Positions 32,717 to 44,503 of a stretch of DNA of 64,000 bases are shown here, in pieces. The stretch is from assembly GCA_024220505.1 (NCBI GenBank), contig JAKZZE010000035.1, forward strand, positions 310,001-374,000, written 5' to 3'. The first letter of the stretch is position 1. Every line of letters begins with the position of its first letter. The notes under the pieces were generated by a model, which was not told the origin of the DNA, did not search any database, and was given only the letters and a program-made list of their open reading frames with translations. A program made the position numbers and the translations under genes. Origin of the DNA: Rhizopus arrhizus. Taxonomy: Eukaryota > Mucoromycota > Mucoromycetes > Mucorales > Rhizopodaceae.

Positions 32717-33588
32717 CAAAGACGGATAAAATAGGATTTTATAGATGAGCAAGGAAACGAGGAAGAGGAAATCGATTCTTACAATCTTGGCATTTTGTTG
32801 ACTTTATCACAGTACTTACCGAGCTTTTCAAATTCGTTTTCCTACAAAGGAACATAGAGGAACTTGAAAACTTTTGATCGATTGTCAAAGGTACTGTTAA
32901 CTGAAGGGTTAAAGAACTAGAGTTACTGAAGTTAGCGAAAGCAAAAGCAAAAAAGCTCTTCGTAATATTGCCCGACACTCAATCAATAGTTTTCCATAAA
33001 TGCTTCAACGAAAGTAACCAAAGTAACCAAAGCAACGAAAGTAACGAAAGTAACTGGCCAATCATTTTTCACTAAATTTGCTTATTTTTGTTGATACGTA
33101 AATCCGGGCTCAGATTCAGAAAAAGGGTAAATCGAAATAATGTTTTGATCTGTACTTAATGTGATCGTTACTTATTGATATAAAGGTAGTTGTTTTGTAA
33201 GTTGATAAGCATTGGTTTTAAGCTGATTAACGTACAAGGAGTGAGCATCACATTGGTTTGATAATGTAAGTTATATGATTATAAAATATAGCATCCAAGT
33301 TACGATCTTGAGTATAAAGGTTATATAAAAGTATATAGAGAGCTGTCAATTAAAGTATGTTGATATTTGTTTTATGTACGTCTAAATATAGGTTTGTCTT
33401 ATGTAATTGAGGGAACAAACTAATATTATATAGTGATATTCAGTTATGGATCGGTTAAGCTATGAAGTAAAAAGACCAAAGTTTATTTAGTTCGAGTTAT
33501 TTAAAAACGATAAAAGTCACGTGACATTGTTAATAGATAAACGTTGGTTGACAATAGTAAAGGAGGGTATTCGTTTCACAATGTTAAC
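31791..33588. other. AT-rich region with a probable solo LTR
   Basis: About 32133-32480 begins TGTTGTCTC, contains TATAAATAG at 32378 and AATAAAG at about 32402, and ends near TTTTTACA, the layout of a plus-strand solo LTR of another family. Long homopolymers occur at 31803-31827 (A) and 32689-32716 (T). No gene is supported. Confidence 0.35.
33008..33055. repeat. Short tandem repeat, about 9-bp unit
   Basis: The block is built of AAAGTAACC/AAAGTAACG units in five or so consecutive copies. Confidence 0.7.
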
Positions 33589-34622
33589 TCAAAGCGTGTG
33601 GCGATGAAAGGCCATTTTTAGTGTTGAATAGGATGCAAATCTACCAAACAGACCTTTCTCGATTCCCTTGTCATAACAAGGTGACCATTTCATTTTGCCT
33701 TGGTTTTGTTTCATGAACTCCTTTACAAATATAAGGTTCTTGAATTCAGTGGTTTGAATAGGTGTTACACAGACGGACTCTCCTTCCCTTATACAACGTC
33801 GTTTAGAGTTTTCCATAAAGATGACACCATCCTCTGCGTATTTTTCAATACGTTTCCGTGAGATTTCATCGTTCAAAGTGTTATTATGAATAACTTTTTT
33901 AAATTGAGATGCAACAGCATCACAAAAGGATTCAATCTCAATATCTCGAATTACTTTGCTGTTCGATTCACAGGTAAAGATTTGAAAACTATTCTGTAAG
34001 TTTTTTGAAGAGTTGAATCCATGTATTCATCCAAGGCAACAATATGTTTTTCTTGCTGTGTTAGAAAGTGAATTAACGCAATCATTTTTGGCATTGGTAC
34101 TTGTATTAGCGATGCGATCGAATCAGCATTGTAAATATGAACTTGTTTTGCCCAAAGCGAACTGGAAAGTATATAGTACGGCTCATTATCGCGTTTGGTA
34201 AAGTTTTCCTCGCGAAAATGTTTGCATGAGAACCCATCGATATTGATGACTATAACAAGTGGGAGAATCTTTGTTTGACCAAATACATTCAACGAATATT
34301 GCATTAATCGTACAATAAACTCATGTGTCACCTTCTTCTGAATCTCTACTATGACAGACGCAAGATTCTTGGTTTTATCTTGGGGATAATATGCTATGTC
34401 AGTCCTTTTGTTGTCGTTTTGTTCAGTTGGTCCGTTATAATATGCAGAGCCGCAAATACCACCGTCAACAACGGAACTAATTTTAATATCCTTTATATAA
34501 TCTGTACGAAGCAATGCTTTACTGCAAGAATCTCTTCCTGGTATAACTGGTAAGGACAACGTATACAAACCTTCGGTGTCAAGGGCGTTGCATAATGCAT
34601 TGTCACGCGTAAAGACTGTCAT
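33589..34622 (-). pseudogene. PD-(D/E)XK nuclease-like protein, frameshifted
   Basis: From ATG 34622 the first frame (223 codons, MTVFTRDNALCNALD) contains NDNKRTDIAYYPQD and VIVEIQKKVTHEFIVRLMQY, the D...ExQ core of the PD-(D/E)XK nuclease / Rpn-like transposase-nuclease fold. The natural continuation (NSFQIFTCESNSKVIRDIEI, then LNDEISRKRIEKYAEDG to 33589) is in another frame. The switch can be explained by one base in the six-T run at 34001-34006. With that single base the product would be about 344 residues. Whether this is a real mutation or a homopolymer error cannot be decided here. Family function: DNA cleavage, often linked to mobile elements. Confidence 0.6.
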
Positions 34623-34904
34623 TGCTGTAAGTGTGAAAGGAAAAAGAAAAGGAAACAGCTAATAAAAATTAAGAATTTTTTAAAAAATAAAAAATCATAT
34701 GATGTGAATCTTTGAAAGAGAGAGCTGTTATGTTCTGGTAAAGTAGTTAAGGAATAAAAATAAAACCAAAGAATACTTTTTGAGACTGAACTTTATTTAA
34801 GACAATCTTCCTTCTTAAAAAAGAAATCATTACAAAGTCTACTATTTATATTCTTCTATCAGTCGGCGGGTAAATGAGTAGTTATGAGCGTAGATCCAAT
34901 AGCT
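34623..34904. other. Spacer with possible LTR signals
   Basis: On the minus strand TATAAATAG at about 34850 is followed 60 bp later by AATAAAG, again LTR-like. Too short and diverged to classify. Confidence 0.25.
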
Positions 34905-37900
34905 CACTACGGCGCAAAAAATCTCCGCATAACACTCATTGCAGGCGCGGATTAGTAAAATAACAATGCTAAAAATGTCGAATTTAGCATAATTTGGAAT
35001 AAAATTGGAATAAAATTGGAGTAAAACATGATGCTACATGACCTCTCATACGCTTTCACATAACAATTTAATTGGATGAGGCAAATTGGAGTAAAATAGA
35101 GTAAAATTGGTGTAAAATATAACAATTTAATTGGACGAGGCAGACATTAGCTGTTCTGTATATAAGCAGAGTATGGCTATCTTTAATCAATTATGTCCAG
35201 TAAAATGGGTAGGTTTATTATTGTATAGGGCAGTATAAATGGACAAATTTAAATGATTTAATAATACGATGCTTTATTTATTTTATTATATTATTCATTT
35301 AATATGCATTTGAATAAAAAAAAAAGGAATAATAAAAGAAAAGAAATAACAAAAGAAAAGGAATACAGAATGAACAGATCCAATATAATCGTACGTCATT
35401 ACTTACCTGTCCTCGACAATATTCAATGCAACCCATTTAGCAGATTTAATTACTTTCAACAATTTACATTGCAATCCACATTCAACAGGATGATTAATAT
35501 TTAAACACATGCAATTTTATTTCTACTTACCAAAATTGTTTTCCTTTTTTTATCACATGATGGATAATTGTCTTATACAACCATTGTTACTTTTCCTCAA
35601 GTCCGTGCGCCTATGCTTTATTGGGTTTCATAATACTCTATCATCATTGCTGTTATCGTTAATATCATCACAGTCGCTTCATACAAATCCCCATTGCAAA
35701 ATAAAACAAAGTATTAAAATCTAATAAATAAGAAACATCAGTTAAGAAAAAATAACAAGCAAACAAATTATACCATTTGTCTTGTTCAAACATACTATCT
35801 ATACAATATGTTGTTGGTTAAGGTTCAATCTATCTGAAGCAGCATAGAGTATAATTTTACCTAATATCAACAGCATACACAATATGAAACAACACACCAA
35901 GCATAGTATACAAAAGCAGAGGATGAATAGTTGCGACAAACTGGTCTACAGCATGATAGAGTATTGATTATACAGCTAGGTTGCACACTACAGATAGAGT
36001 CAGTAAAGTGTCAAGGTAAGGAGCGGAAAGAAATACAAATAAAGATATAAAGAAGAGCAAGGATTGTTGCATGTTGTAATGTAGCCATAACTAACTTTTC
36101 TTTAATTAGTGAACCATTGGTTAAAAAAATCTTGTTTGACTAAAGCTCTCGCAATATTTGAAGTAAAAGAATACTAGAGCTTACTATAAGCAAAGATAAA
36201 AAGAAATAGTTAAAAGGAATACAACATTCAACAACTTTATACCCATGCAACATAACTTTTTTTTTTTCATTTGTAATGCGTTGACTGTTTGAGCTGATTT
36301 AGTTTTAGCTATTTTGTTTTCAAAACATGGTGCATATCAGCAATAGCTAAAAGTATCAAAAACTGTTAACAAAGTAGAGTAATAATGAATATACGAAAAA
36401 AAAAGAAAAGAGCCATAAAAAAAAATAAAATAAAATAATGCTTTAAAATCCATGCAAGTTTATTTCATATAATTAACGTCATAGGACCAATGGCATTGAA
36501 GAATAATAACTAAGCTATATAAAAAAGTACCAACATTACCATCATGGAGATCTAGTCATGACAAGGCAATTCTAAACGACATTTAACAAAAGATAAAACA
36601 ATAAAAAGAAAAAGAAACAATTATATTTTTCTCTTTTTATTTTGACGACGAGAAGTAGGACGAGTGCCAGAACGGGTACGACCAGAGGGAGAAGGAGGGA
36701 GAGGAGAAACAGCAGAGGACGAGAAGGTAGTTGCGGAAGTTGTACTAAAGTTAATAAAACTTAATCATTACAATGATAGAGTATGTTTGTTTTTAAAATT
36801 AAATATACATGCTAACTTCATTGCTATTTCCTTGTTCTAAGTCGTTGGAGGCATCAAGATCAGGGAGTAGTTCAAGATCAAAATTTTCCTCAGGATGTGT
36901 ATCTGTTACGTAGGTGTTTGGCTCTACTACGTTATTTGCAGCGTCTGGTTGTTGATTTTTTAACTAATATAAACATAATGATTAATCAAATGAACGGTTT
37001 TGTATAAAAAGAATGCCTTTTTGTTGTAATAATTATTGTATGACTTTGCTAACAAAACTTGAGCTCCCCAGCTGTTATTGCATCTATTTAAAGGGATATT
37101 TGCTCGTAAGGCAAGTTCTTCAAGCTCTGTGTATGCTGAATTTTTATAAACAGCAGGAATATCCTTCCATGATAGCTTGTTTTTATCGATATGAGCATCG
37201 GCAAGAAGCTTATTGCTTAAGCTCGTACAAACAACTTGCGTGAACCTATTTAGTTGGGAGTGGTATCCTTTCGTTAAAAATGCTTTTTGGTCCAATGTTT
37301 CATCGGAATCCTCTGGCTTATCTACGAGATCCATTGTTTCTCTTAGGAGCGCGTCTATGCAGGCTGCGTTGCCATGTCGCCCATCACCCAAGCTTGTTGG
37401 GAACCTTGGAACATCTCTACGAACGATGTCAAATGCTGGTAGATTTAATTGTGGAAGTTGGGGTCGGTAAATAGCTGCTGTAATGTGTTTTAAGTAAAAA
37501 ATATCCCAATTAACCCACTTCCTTTTTTTTTTCTTTTTTTCTTTACCTTGTGAAGCAGGATAGCTTGTAGGAGCGTTTCGCTCTATCATCAGCTTCAACT
37601 CGGCCATTTGTTGCCGAACTTCATCTTTCCAGGCTTCGATTTCGCTTCTGATTTCGCTTTTGAAAGCTTCAACTGTTCTTCGATAGTTTCGGATTTCGTA
37701 AACAATTTGATCAACGTTGTAAGGCATAGCAAGAAGATGTAAAATTTAAAAAATATTAGTTTGATGGAATCAAAATAAACAATGATTATATAACTGCCTA
37801 GAGTTTATATACTTTTCATTGTCTATGCATTAACGAATGTACCGCGGAATGCTGACTAAATGTTACGCGGTATTTTGTTCTTGCCCCTTAATCATTTGTT

Positions 37901-40900
37901 CAACTAGCCAAGGGATATCCACATTTCTACTGATAAAATTGTTTAATGTAAACAATGTGCTGTGCTACTCTTTGATTGCATTTGCAGCAAGGCACATGGT
38001 AACAAAGAGAAAGATGCTACGACTATACTCCAAAAATAAAAGATGTAGACTGTCGTATCCCAACATACTATAAACATGATTCATATTCAATTTATAAGAA
38101 ATCAGAGTAGTGAATGTTTTACAAAGATTTATTACAGTCTTTTCTCTATTATTTAGTCACAACTAACTCCACTCCTTTAACTCAATACAAGTTGTTTTAA
38201 TATAGCTCCTGATGCAATGAGACATAAATGAAAAATAGATCTATTTAAATAATTATAAACAGTCCACTTGCATAACCAGGAATAGGTCTTCCTACTAAAA
38301 TTTTTTCATGCTAGATCTGCAGCTATAATTAATTAAAATATTTTGAAAAGGACTTAATTGAAAATTCATGAAAAGGATGTAGATACCAGATACAATAATA
38401 TTAAATAAAAATATAATTTTTTTAAGTCTCGTTGAATTTTATAGTCTTTTTATTCTTACGAGATAACACATAGACTGATATTAATAAAACCAATAAAATA
38501 CGCTTTAATACTTTGTGAGCTTGCTGTTATCTATATGACTTCTATAAACCCTATTATTAATTGAAGAAAAGTATATTCTGTAGCTATAGTCAATTGAAAT
38601 GTGTTGTGTATGGTATCTTTAATCAATTACTGTATTAAGGAGAAGTTACCTTTTTAGTTTGTAGTATGATTGATAAAAAATATCACCATTCCGTGCAAGA
38701 TATTCATAAGAAATATCGCTTACAGATATTTTATACTATAATAGAAATTTGAAAAGAACATTCAAAAACCATTTACATGATAATTTTAAAAGAAACATAA
38801 TACTATGACATGTTCTTCTTAAAGTTGTAATCATTACATTGTGCATAAGCGGTCAATAGTCAAAGAGAAGAAACTACAGTATGTAATTTTCTCAAGAGAT
38901 AAGATTTAATGTTCTAACCTCATTTGTTTTATTGTTTTTATATCGAATTTAAATGACATATTATAAACTACTTTAATCATTTCTAAGCTACAAGATGTCT
39001 AGGCGAACTTTGTTATTAATCTTAGATCTCAGAATGTTCATTTACATTGTAATATTTATTATCGGTACTCATGTTAAGAATTTAAGGAGTAGATATTTGT
39101 ATATATTACTACATCAGACTATACACAGCAGTTTTAGGTGACAAATACTAACAGATTTATTATTGTTTTTTATTTTTTTAAAAAAAATATAGCGAAATAA
39201 AAGAAAAATGAGCTTTTTACTTAACTCTAGCCTAGATAGCAATTGTCTCTGATACCAACAATTCTATATTAACCTCTGCTTTTTCTGTAAGTACTTGTAT
39301 TCTAGTATTATATTTTCTATACTAAAGGCTATCTGCTATTTACATTTGTAAATTGTAAGATATTAACCAACGTTTGTTTACGCCCTATATTAATTTCCAC
39401 ATTTTGTTTTTAGTTATTTTTTTTTGGTTTTTACCTACTATGTTCCAAAAATAGCAATGCACATGTATTAGATATACGGGCCATCTCTAATAATCAGCAA
39501 TACCCCATACAGAACCATTGACTAATTAGGTAGATATAGTCAACTAAAGCCAGATAGGCATCCTCAGGAACCATAATCTTCATCTGATTTCTACAATAAA
39601 TACGTCGTACTCTTATTAATTTCGATTTAAACAATAGTACACTGAGAAGTATAGATACCTTTAATTATTATCATCTGCTCTTCATCTCTCTCTCTCTTTT
39701 TTTTTTTTAATTACCATCAAAACTCCATCCAAAATATATATCTAATCTTCTCTTATGTATTGCTGTATTCACGTAAATCACTCTTCGACTATAGCCCAAA
39801 CAAATTCTATGCATATGTTTCTATGCTTAAAACCTTTTACAAGAAACCGTTTTTATACCTTTTGTAGCTGTAATAAAAAAGAATCGTTTTAAGAGTTTTT
39901 AAACAAAGCTTCAGGTTTTGTATCTGTTAACAAGTTGCACTGCAAAATGATATGTTATTTGACACCTTCCATTATTTCTACAGTGTTACGTTGTTGTTAA
40001 AGGAATTTATAACCTTATATCCAATATGCTAATCAAAATAAGGTTTTTTTTCATTATGAGTACTGAACTTGTATGTTTTTTTTTTTTTTTTCCTACCAAA
40101 TAAAGCCTTTTTTCTACTAAATATTTCATAAAGCATAGGACTAAACAGAATGTAGCTCATATTCTGTTAACATACATTAGACATAGTGTATATCAACAAA
40201 CGATCACTATTTACCTTAAAAAAAAAGCTAATTCTTGTTAAATAATTGTAAAAGTATGTTGTTCAAGTGTCTTCTATAAATTATTAGAATCAAAGGTAAA
40301 CGGATTTTTCTTTACCACAACTATTTACTTTTACACTTTCACGGAGCCATGTATTAATCGACCATGGTATAGTTATAATTCAGGATAAAAGAACAATTTT
40401 GATGCAAAGGGGCAAATAACTAGATTAAGGTACAAGATAAATAATAACAGTTTAATTGTTAGAAAGTGTTTAGAATAGTAAAAATAATTATGAGCCGTAA
40501 GAATTTCGTAGCAGGATTACATGAAGAAAGAAAAGAAGTACAATTGGAAGTTTCTTGTACTTTTTGAAACACTTGTAAGTTATAACGACGTCATCCCAGA
40601 GCATTTGCAAACTCGTTTTTTTTTTCTTTTTTTATTATTATTATTTTTGAAATTCGGTTTATTTTAATTCATGATTACAACAATTATTAGTAGTCAAACA
40701 GATTGAATTCCTTTGGCTTCAGTTAAACTGAATATAACAGAGAAAAAGTATAACAACAAAGGACAACCTACTCAAATCAATATTTTTACCCAATGAAGAA
40801 GTAATTTATAAACAAATTAGTTTATTGTATATGGTCTGAATTTGATAATAGTTTATACAACTCTTTTTTATATCTATTACGCATTTATATTCTTTAGTTT

Positions 40901-41605
40901 ATTTCTCCATATTTAATACAAAAAAATAAAGATTCACAACTATGACAAATCACTCTCAGTTTAATTAACATAAAATGTTTGTAATGTAACTTGACTAGTA
41001 AAAGTATAATGAAGCAGTACTACAATTGGATACAAAAAAAAGTTACAGCAATCAAAAAATATCTTGTTTAAATTTGCTAAAATAAATAGAACTAACGGTA
41101 CAGGTGCATTACTGACTTTTTGCCATAATGTTTACATGTCTTCTTTTTTACATTTTAAGTTTCCATTAAAAACATATCAGCTAGAGCACAAGATGTGGAA
41201 GTGGTTTAAGATACGACAATTGACAGAGGCATAAAAAACGTAAGCTTTGTTCTTTTTTTTTACATTTTTGGCAGTAATGGAGCTATAAGTTGTCTCTTTT
41301 TTTGTTGTTGCAAATTATCAATTATAAAAACAACCACAAAATATAGTTCAAGATAGAAACAAAAAAGAGAGTCGCTGAATGTTTTTTTTTAAAAAAATAA
41401 AAAATTGTACATAATCTACTTTCTTTGTAATTGCTTAAAAAAACCAATGAAAAGGAATCTTTTTTACGACCATTACAATCATAATGCAGAAAAATGCAAG
41501 TTGTATAATATCGGTTCGTTACGTCTTTTAACAGCAAAACTCAGGTTTTATATAGTTTAAAAAGTGATTTTGCCAAGTAGATCCAGCCCATTTCAATATT
41601 TACCT

Positions 41606-41638
<33 letters not shown>

Positions 41639-41782
41639 GGAGCAATAAAAATGAATGGAGCATTTTAAAAAAAAATGCGGAGAACAACCAAAAAATAAAC
41701 TCAAAAATACACCAGAAGCGCTGTAAAAAAATGCTGCAACGAGTATTCGTATCCTTCTACAAGCATTCTTTGCGCCGTAGTG
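34905..41782 (-). mobile_element. Element X, copy 2, about 6.9 kb
   Basis: The left end is CACTACGGCGCAAAAAATCT (34905) and the right end is the inverse TTTGCGCCGTAGTG (to 41782); about 14 bp match. The left subterminal region has repeated GGAGTAAAAT motifs and two copies of AACAATTTAATTGGA. The element carries one minus-strand gene (36650-37727); the other roughly 4 kb is AT-rich with no gene seen, including an A30 run at 41607-41636. Flanks do not show a clear target duplication. I cannot assign a superfamily. It lies 15 bp inside the intron of a Tnp2-type gene remnant. Confidence 0.6.
36650..37727 (-). CDS. Element X gene, unknown function
   Basis: It starts at ATG 37727 (MPYNVDQIVYEIRNYRRTVE) with a charged helical N-terminus likely to form a coiled coil (about residues 10-50), then a Lys-rich stretch. 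A conserved-looking globular part follows (PQLPQLNLPAFDIVRRDVPR, ACIDALLRETMDLVD, LNRFTQVVCTSLSNKLLADA, NNSWGAQVLLAKSYNNYYNKK). The frame then seems to splice by a 53-nt GC-AG intron to an acidic exon (LKNQQPDAANNV ... ASNDLEQGNSNE). A last exon near 36745-36650 may end GTRPTSRRQNKKRK, a basic tail also left in X1; that last junction does not keep phase cleanly. No domain recognised. It may be the X transposition protein or a passenger. Confidence 0.5.
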
Positions 41783-41796
41783 CAATAACAATAGAC

Positions 41797-41955
41797 TTAC
41801 CTGTATGAAGGACTTAAATTCATCACCAAGCAACGGATGATTGTTAATGTGCTTCCTGTTTGAATCTTTGGCTGAAATCCATCGACAAACAAGGTGATCC
41901 CAATGTCACTATCATCCTGAAAAATTTGCTGCTGATTGGAGAGAAAGTCTTGATA
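41797..41955 (-). pseudogene. Exon of a Tnp2-type (CACTA/Plavaka-like) transposase
   Basis: The minus strand reads QDFLSNQQQIFQDDSDIGIT then LFVDGFQPKIQTGSTLTIIR and VMNLSPSYR, followed by a GTAAGT donor. The DGFQ...VMNLSP pattern is typical of the core of Tnp2-family transposases of fungi. Its 5' side is cut by Tc1 copy F at 41956 and its intron by X2 at 41782; no following exon is found beyond X2. Confidence 0.5.
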
Positions 41956-41957
41956 TA

Positions 41958-43595
41958 CAGTACGTGAAAAAATATGAGCAACCTCTGTTCGATTTGTCTT
42001 GCTATCTTTTTATTTTAAGGTATACATTCGTCAGAGCTTTGATATCACATAAGCTAATTAAGAAAGCAAAAGTGCATATAATAAGTTATAGAGATTGACA
42101 GTACTTGAAGTATAAGCTTTTTAAAAAGGGAAAGACAGTCATAAAAAAGCCAATGATGATTTATCAAAATTGGCTATGCTTATTTAATATGTTCTATATC
42201 TTCCCTTTGCTTTAAATAGTACTTCTACTTTGGCTGGCATACTATTGATGTACCTCTTGCAAGCATTTGCATTGAGTTTATTTCGCTCTACATCCACAAA
42301 TTGCTAAAGCTTTCTGACACCTCTTTTTTCGACTTCATGTAGTGTCAGATTAAGTTTGAGCTAATGCCAAACATGCTTTATATGATTTAAATCCAGACTT
42401 TGAGCATACCAATAATTTATATACGTTACACTGATACTGCGTATCTATACAGCTATGAGTTTTAATTTATACTTTACGCCGCTATCACTCAGAAGATATA
42501 CATCAGATGCCTTCAAATGGTGATACTCTAACGTATTCATGTAAATAATACTAAGTATATGCAGACAAGTCGTTGAGTTTATGTTACCACCATAAAGCTG
42601 ACATGTCTAAACTGGTCCCTGAGTAGCTATGTGACAGCACATGCTCATCCTACCGCTGCTGTGCTTTACTGTAATGTCGATGTGATGAGGGAGCAAAATG
42701 TCATTTTATACTACTCTATACTACTTTACTCCATCTGATCACTAGATGCTAATCTTTGCTGCAGCTGAGAACGCTACTGGTCGTCACTATTGACTTGACC
42801 AGTTGCGATGCCTTTTTGCTCAGATCATCTGCTTTTTTCAATGATCCTTTTTTAAAAATGCCTTCTTTTTTTTTAGCTCTCGGTGGTAGTTTATGGATCT
42901 CAACGCGTTTACTCCTGAACGATACATCAACAAGTAACCAAACTTACCCAATTCCCTGAATAACTCTTTTGCTATTGTCGGATGACCAGTAATGATACGT
43001 AACTCGATATAGTGCTTCATGGCATAAGAGACAATAGCATGTCTTCCAGCAGACAGGTGTGAATTTCATGGAAAAAGCTTCCTAGTATACCTTTTAACTG
43101 TGCGAGAATGAACGTAATATTTATCTGCGATATCCTCTAGCTTCATACTATTTAGTGATATATCTTTTATTTCTGGATTGCTTTTCCATTGGTATAGATT
43201 TAGACATGATGATGAGAAGTAGTGAGAGAAATTGAGTAAAAAAAAAGAAATCAAGGGCTCTTGAAGTCGCACTTGCTTTTATATCAATACAATAAGGAAC
43301 ACTCACAGTTCCATACAAGTACGCTATATAGTCTTCCGATATGTTCTTTGTTGATTTAAATGTAAACATATGAATACGGTACATAATTTAAGTTGGCTGC
43401 AAGTCAAATTTTTAAATTCGGATTCTCATTCCTCTCTCAATTTCCAGCATTACTACATGATACGTTTACTCTTTCAAGTCACATGACTCCGAAAATATAC
43501 CACAGGAGCCCCAAGCCGGTAGTTGGCATGCACCTTTTGATAAAGCGAAAAAAGTCGATTTTGCCAAAAGATTGCTCATATTTTTTCACCTACTG
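41958..43595 (-). mobile_element. Tc1/mariner element F, copy 1
   Basis: The ends are CAGTACGTGAAAAAATATGA and CAGTAGGTGAAAAAATATGA (inverse), with TA at 41956-41957 and 43596-43597; 1638 bp. A decayed transposase on the minus strand begins MSKSIPMEKQSRNKRYITK at 43207 and is full of stops; fragments such as YYVHSRTVKRYTRKLFP (HTH part) and YINSMPAKVE (C-terminus) remain. Copy 2 at 48120-49756 is inverted relative to this one and shares the same lesions. Confidence 0.9.
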
Positions 43596-43678
43596 TATTT
43601 ATATAAAAATAATAGAGTAAAGAAAAGGAAATAAGGTTGATATTTTTACTTGAGTCGATGTTGTGTATTTCAGTTAAA

Positions 43679-43840
43679 TTACTGAAGTAAGTCGATTTCA
43701 AAGTCAGTTGTACCGTCCAAAATTTTATAGATGTCTTCAACATCCTCGTTACAATATGATTGTGATTTTTTTTTATCTTCAGGGACTGATGTCCCTCCTA
43801 TGACTGAGTCCCTTCTTCCGCAAAACTTACACCAACTGCG
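43679..43840 (-). pseudogene. N-terminal exon remnant, probably of the same Tnp2-type gene
   Basis: The minus strand encodes RSWCKFCGRRDSVIGGTSVP followed by an acidic stretch (NEDVEDIYKILDGTTDFEID) to a TAA. A C-x2-C zinc-finger-like start and an acidic linker are common at the N-terminus of Tnp2-type proteins, and the remnant lies directly upstream of the DGFQ exon once F is removed. The link between the two pieces is inference. Confidence 0.35.
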
Positions 43841-43852
43841 TCACAACACTAC

Positions 43853-44400
43853 TGTAATTTTAGGTTTGCTTCAATGGCTTGTAAGAGTTAACGGTTTTGA
43901 AATAAAGTAAAGTTGATGAAAATGGATAAAAAAAAAATAAGAGTTGGGTAGAGTATTGATATTAGGTTCGCTTGTAAGTGACCACCAGATATTGTTAAGT
44001 TGATCAGACTTGTTTGTAATAAAGTAACTTGATAAGAGCTTTGAGAATGTTTACAATGAAGATAATTGGCTTCAAGGGACTCGTCTTGCTTGTATTTTAA
44101 GAGCGTTATATCAAAAGATTCAGGGATAAGGATACTTGATTTATTGGATAATATATATTTATCCAATAAATCAAGTAAAGTAAAGTCAAGATAAGTAAAG
44201 TTTTGTCAAAAGAATAAAAAGCTAGGCTTTTTTTTTATAGGCAAAAATATAAAGTTCAATTTTTACAAAATGTAAAAATATTGGCAAAGGTTAAAAAGTT
44301 TGAAGTGGTTAAAAAAAAATATCAAAAAGTAAAAAATATATCAAATGGTTAAAAATTTGTTAAATAGAAAAAATAATGACAATTTGTAAAGTGATTTACA
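43853..44400 (-). repeat. Solo-LTR-like repeat, LTR5
   Basis: Read on the minus strand it runs TGTAAATCAC (44400) to AAAATTACA (43853). It contains CTATAAAAAAAAAG near 44235, an AATAAATCAAG block, CAGTCCCTTGAAGCC-like and CTTCATTGTAAAC blocks near 44050-44075, and the GGTGGTCACTTACAAGCGAACC block near 43975. It matches S2 closely. Confidence 0.65.
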
Positions 44401-44406
44401 AAACGT

Positions 44407-44462
44407 TGTAAATTTTTCTTTTTATATATGCTTGCTTGTTTGCGGGTTTACTTTTGTAAGTA
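44407..44462 (-). repeat. LTR4, 3' piece, left of element H
   Basis: It begins TGTAAATTTTT on the plus strand and stops at the TA target of H (44461-44462). The remainder of this LTR resumes at 53027. Confidence 0.6.
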
Positions 44463-44503
44463 CAGTTGTTGGAATAAGTGTTCGGATGTTTTGCAATTTT
44501 ATA

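Noticed and set aside
34905..41782. 8-bp target duplication for X2 (CAATAGCT versus CAATAACA)
   Set aside because: Only five of eight bases agree; not good enough to claim a duplication or to assign the element to hAT.
43148..43384. 78-codon frame, repeated identically at 48331-48567
   Set aside because: It lies in the inverted repeat and leader of element F; the identity follows from copy similarity. The part starting MSKSIPMEKQS is the transposase N-terminus but is in a ruined gene.
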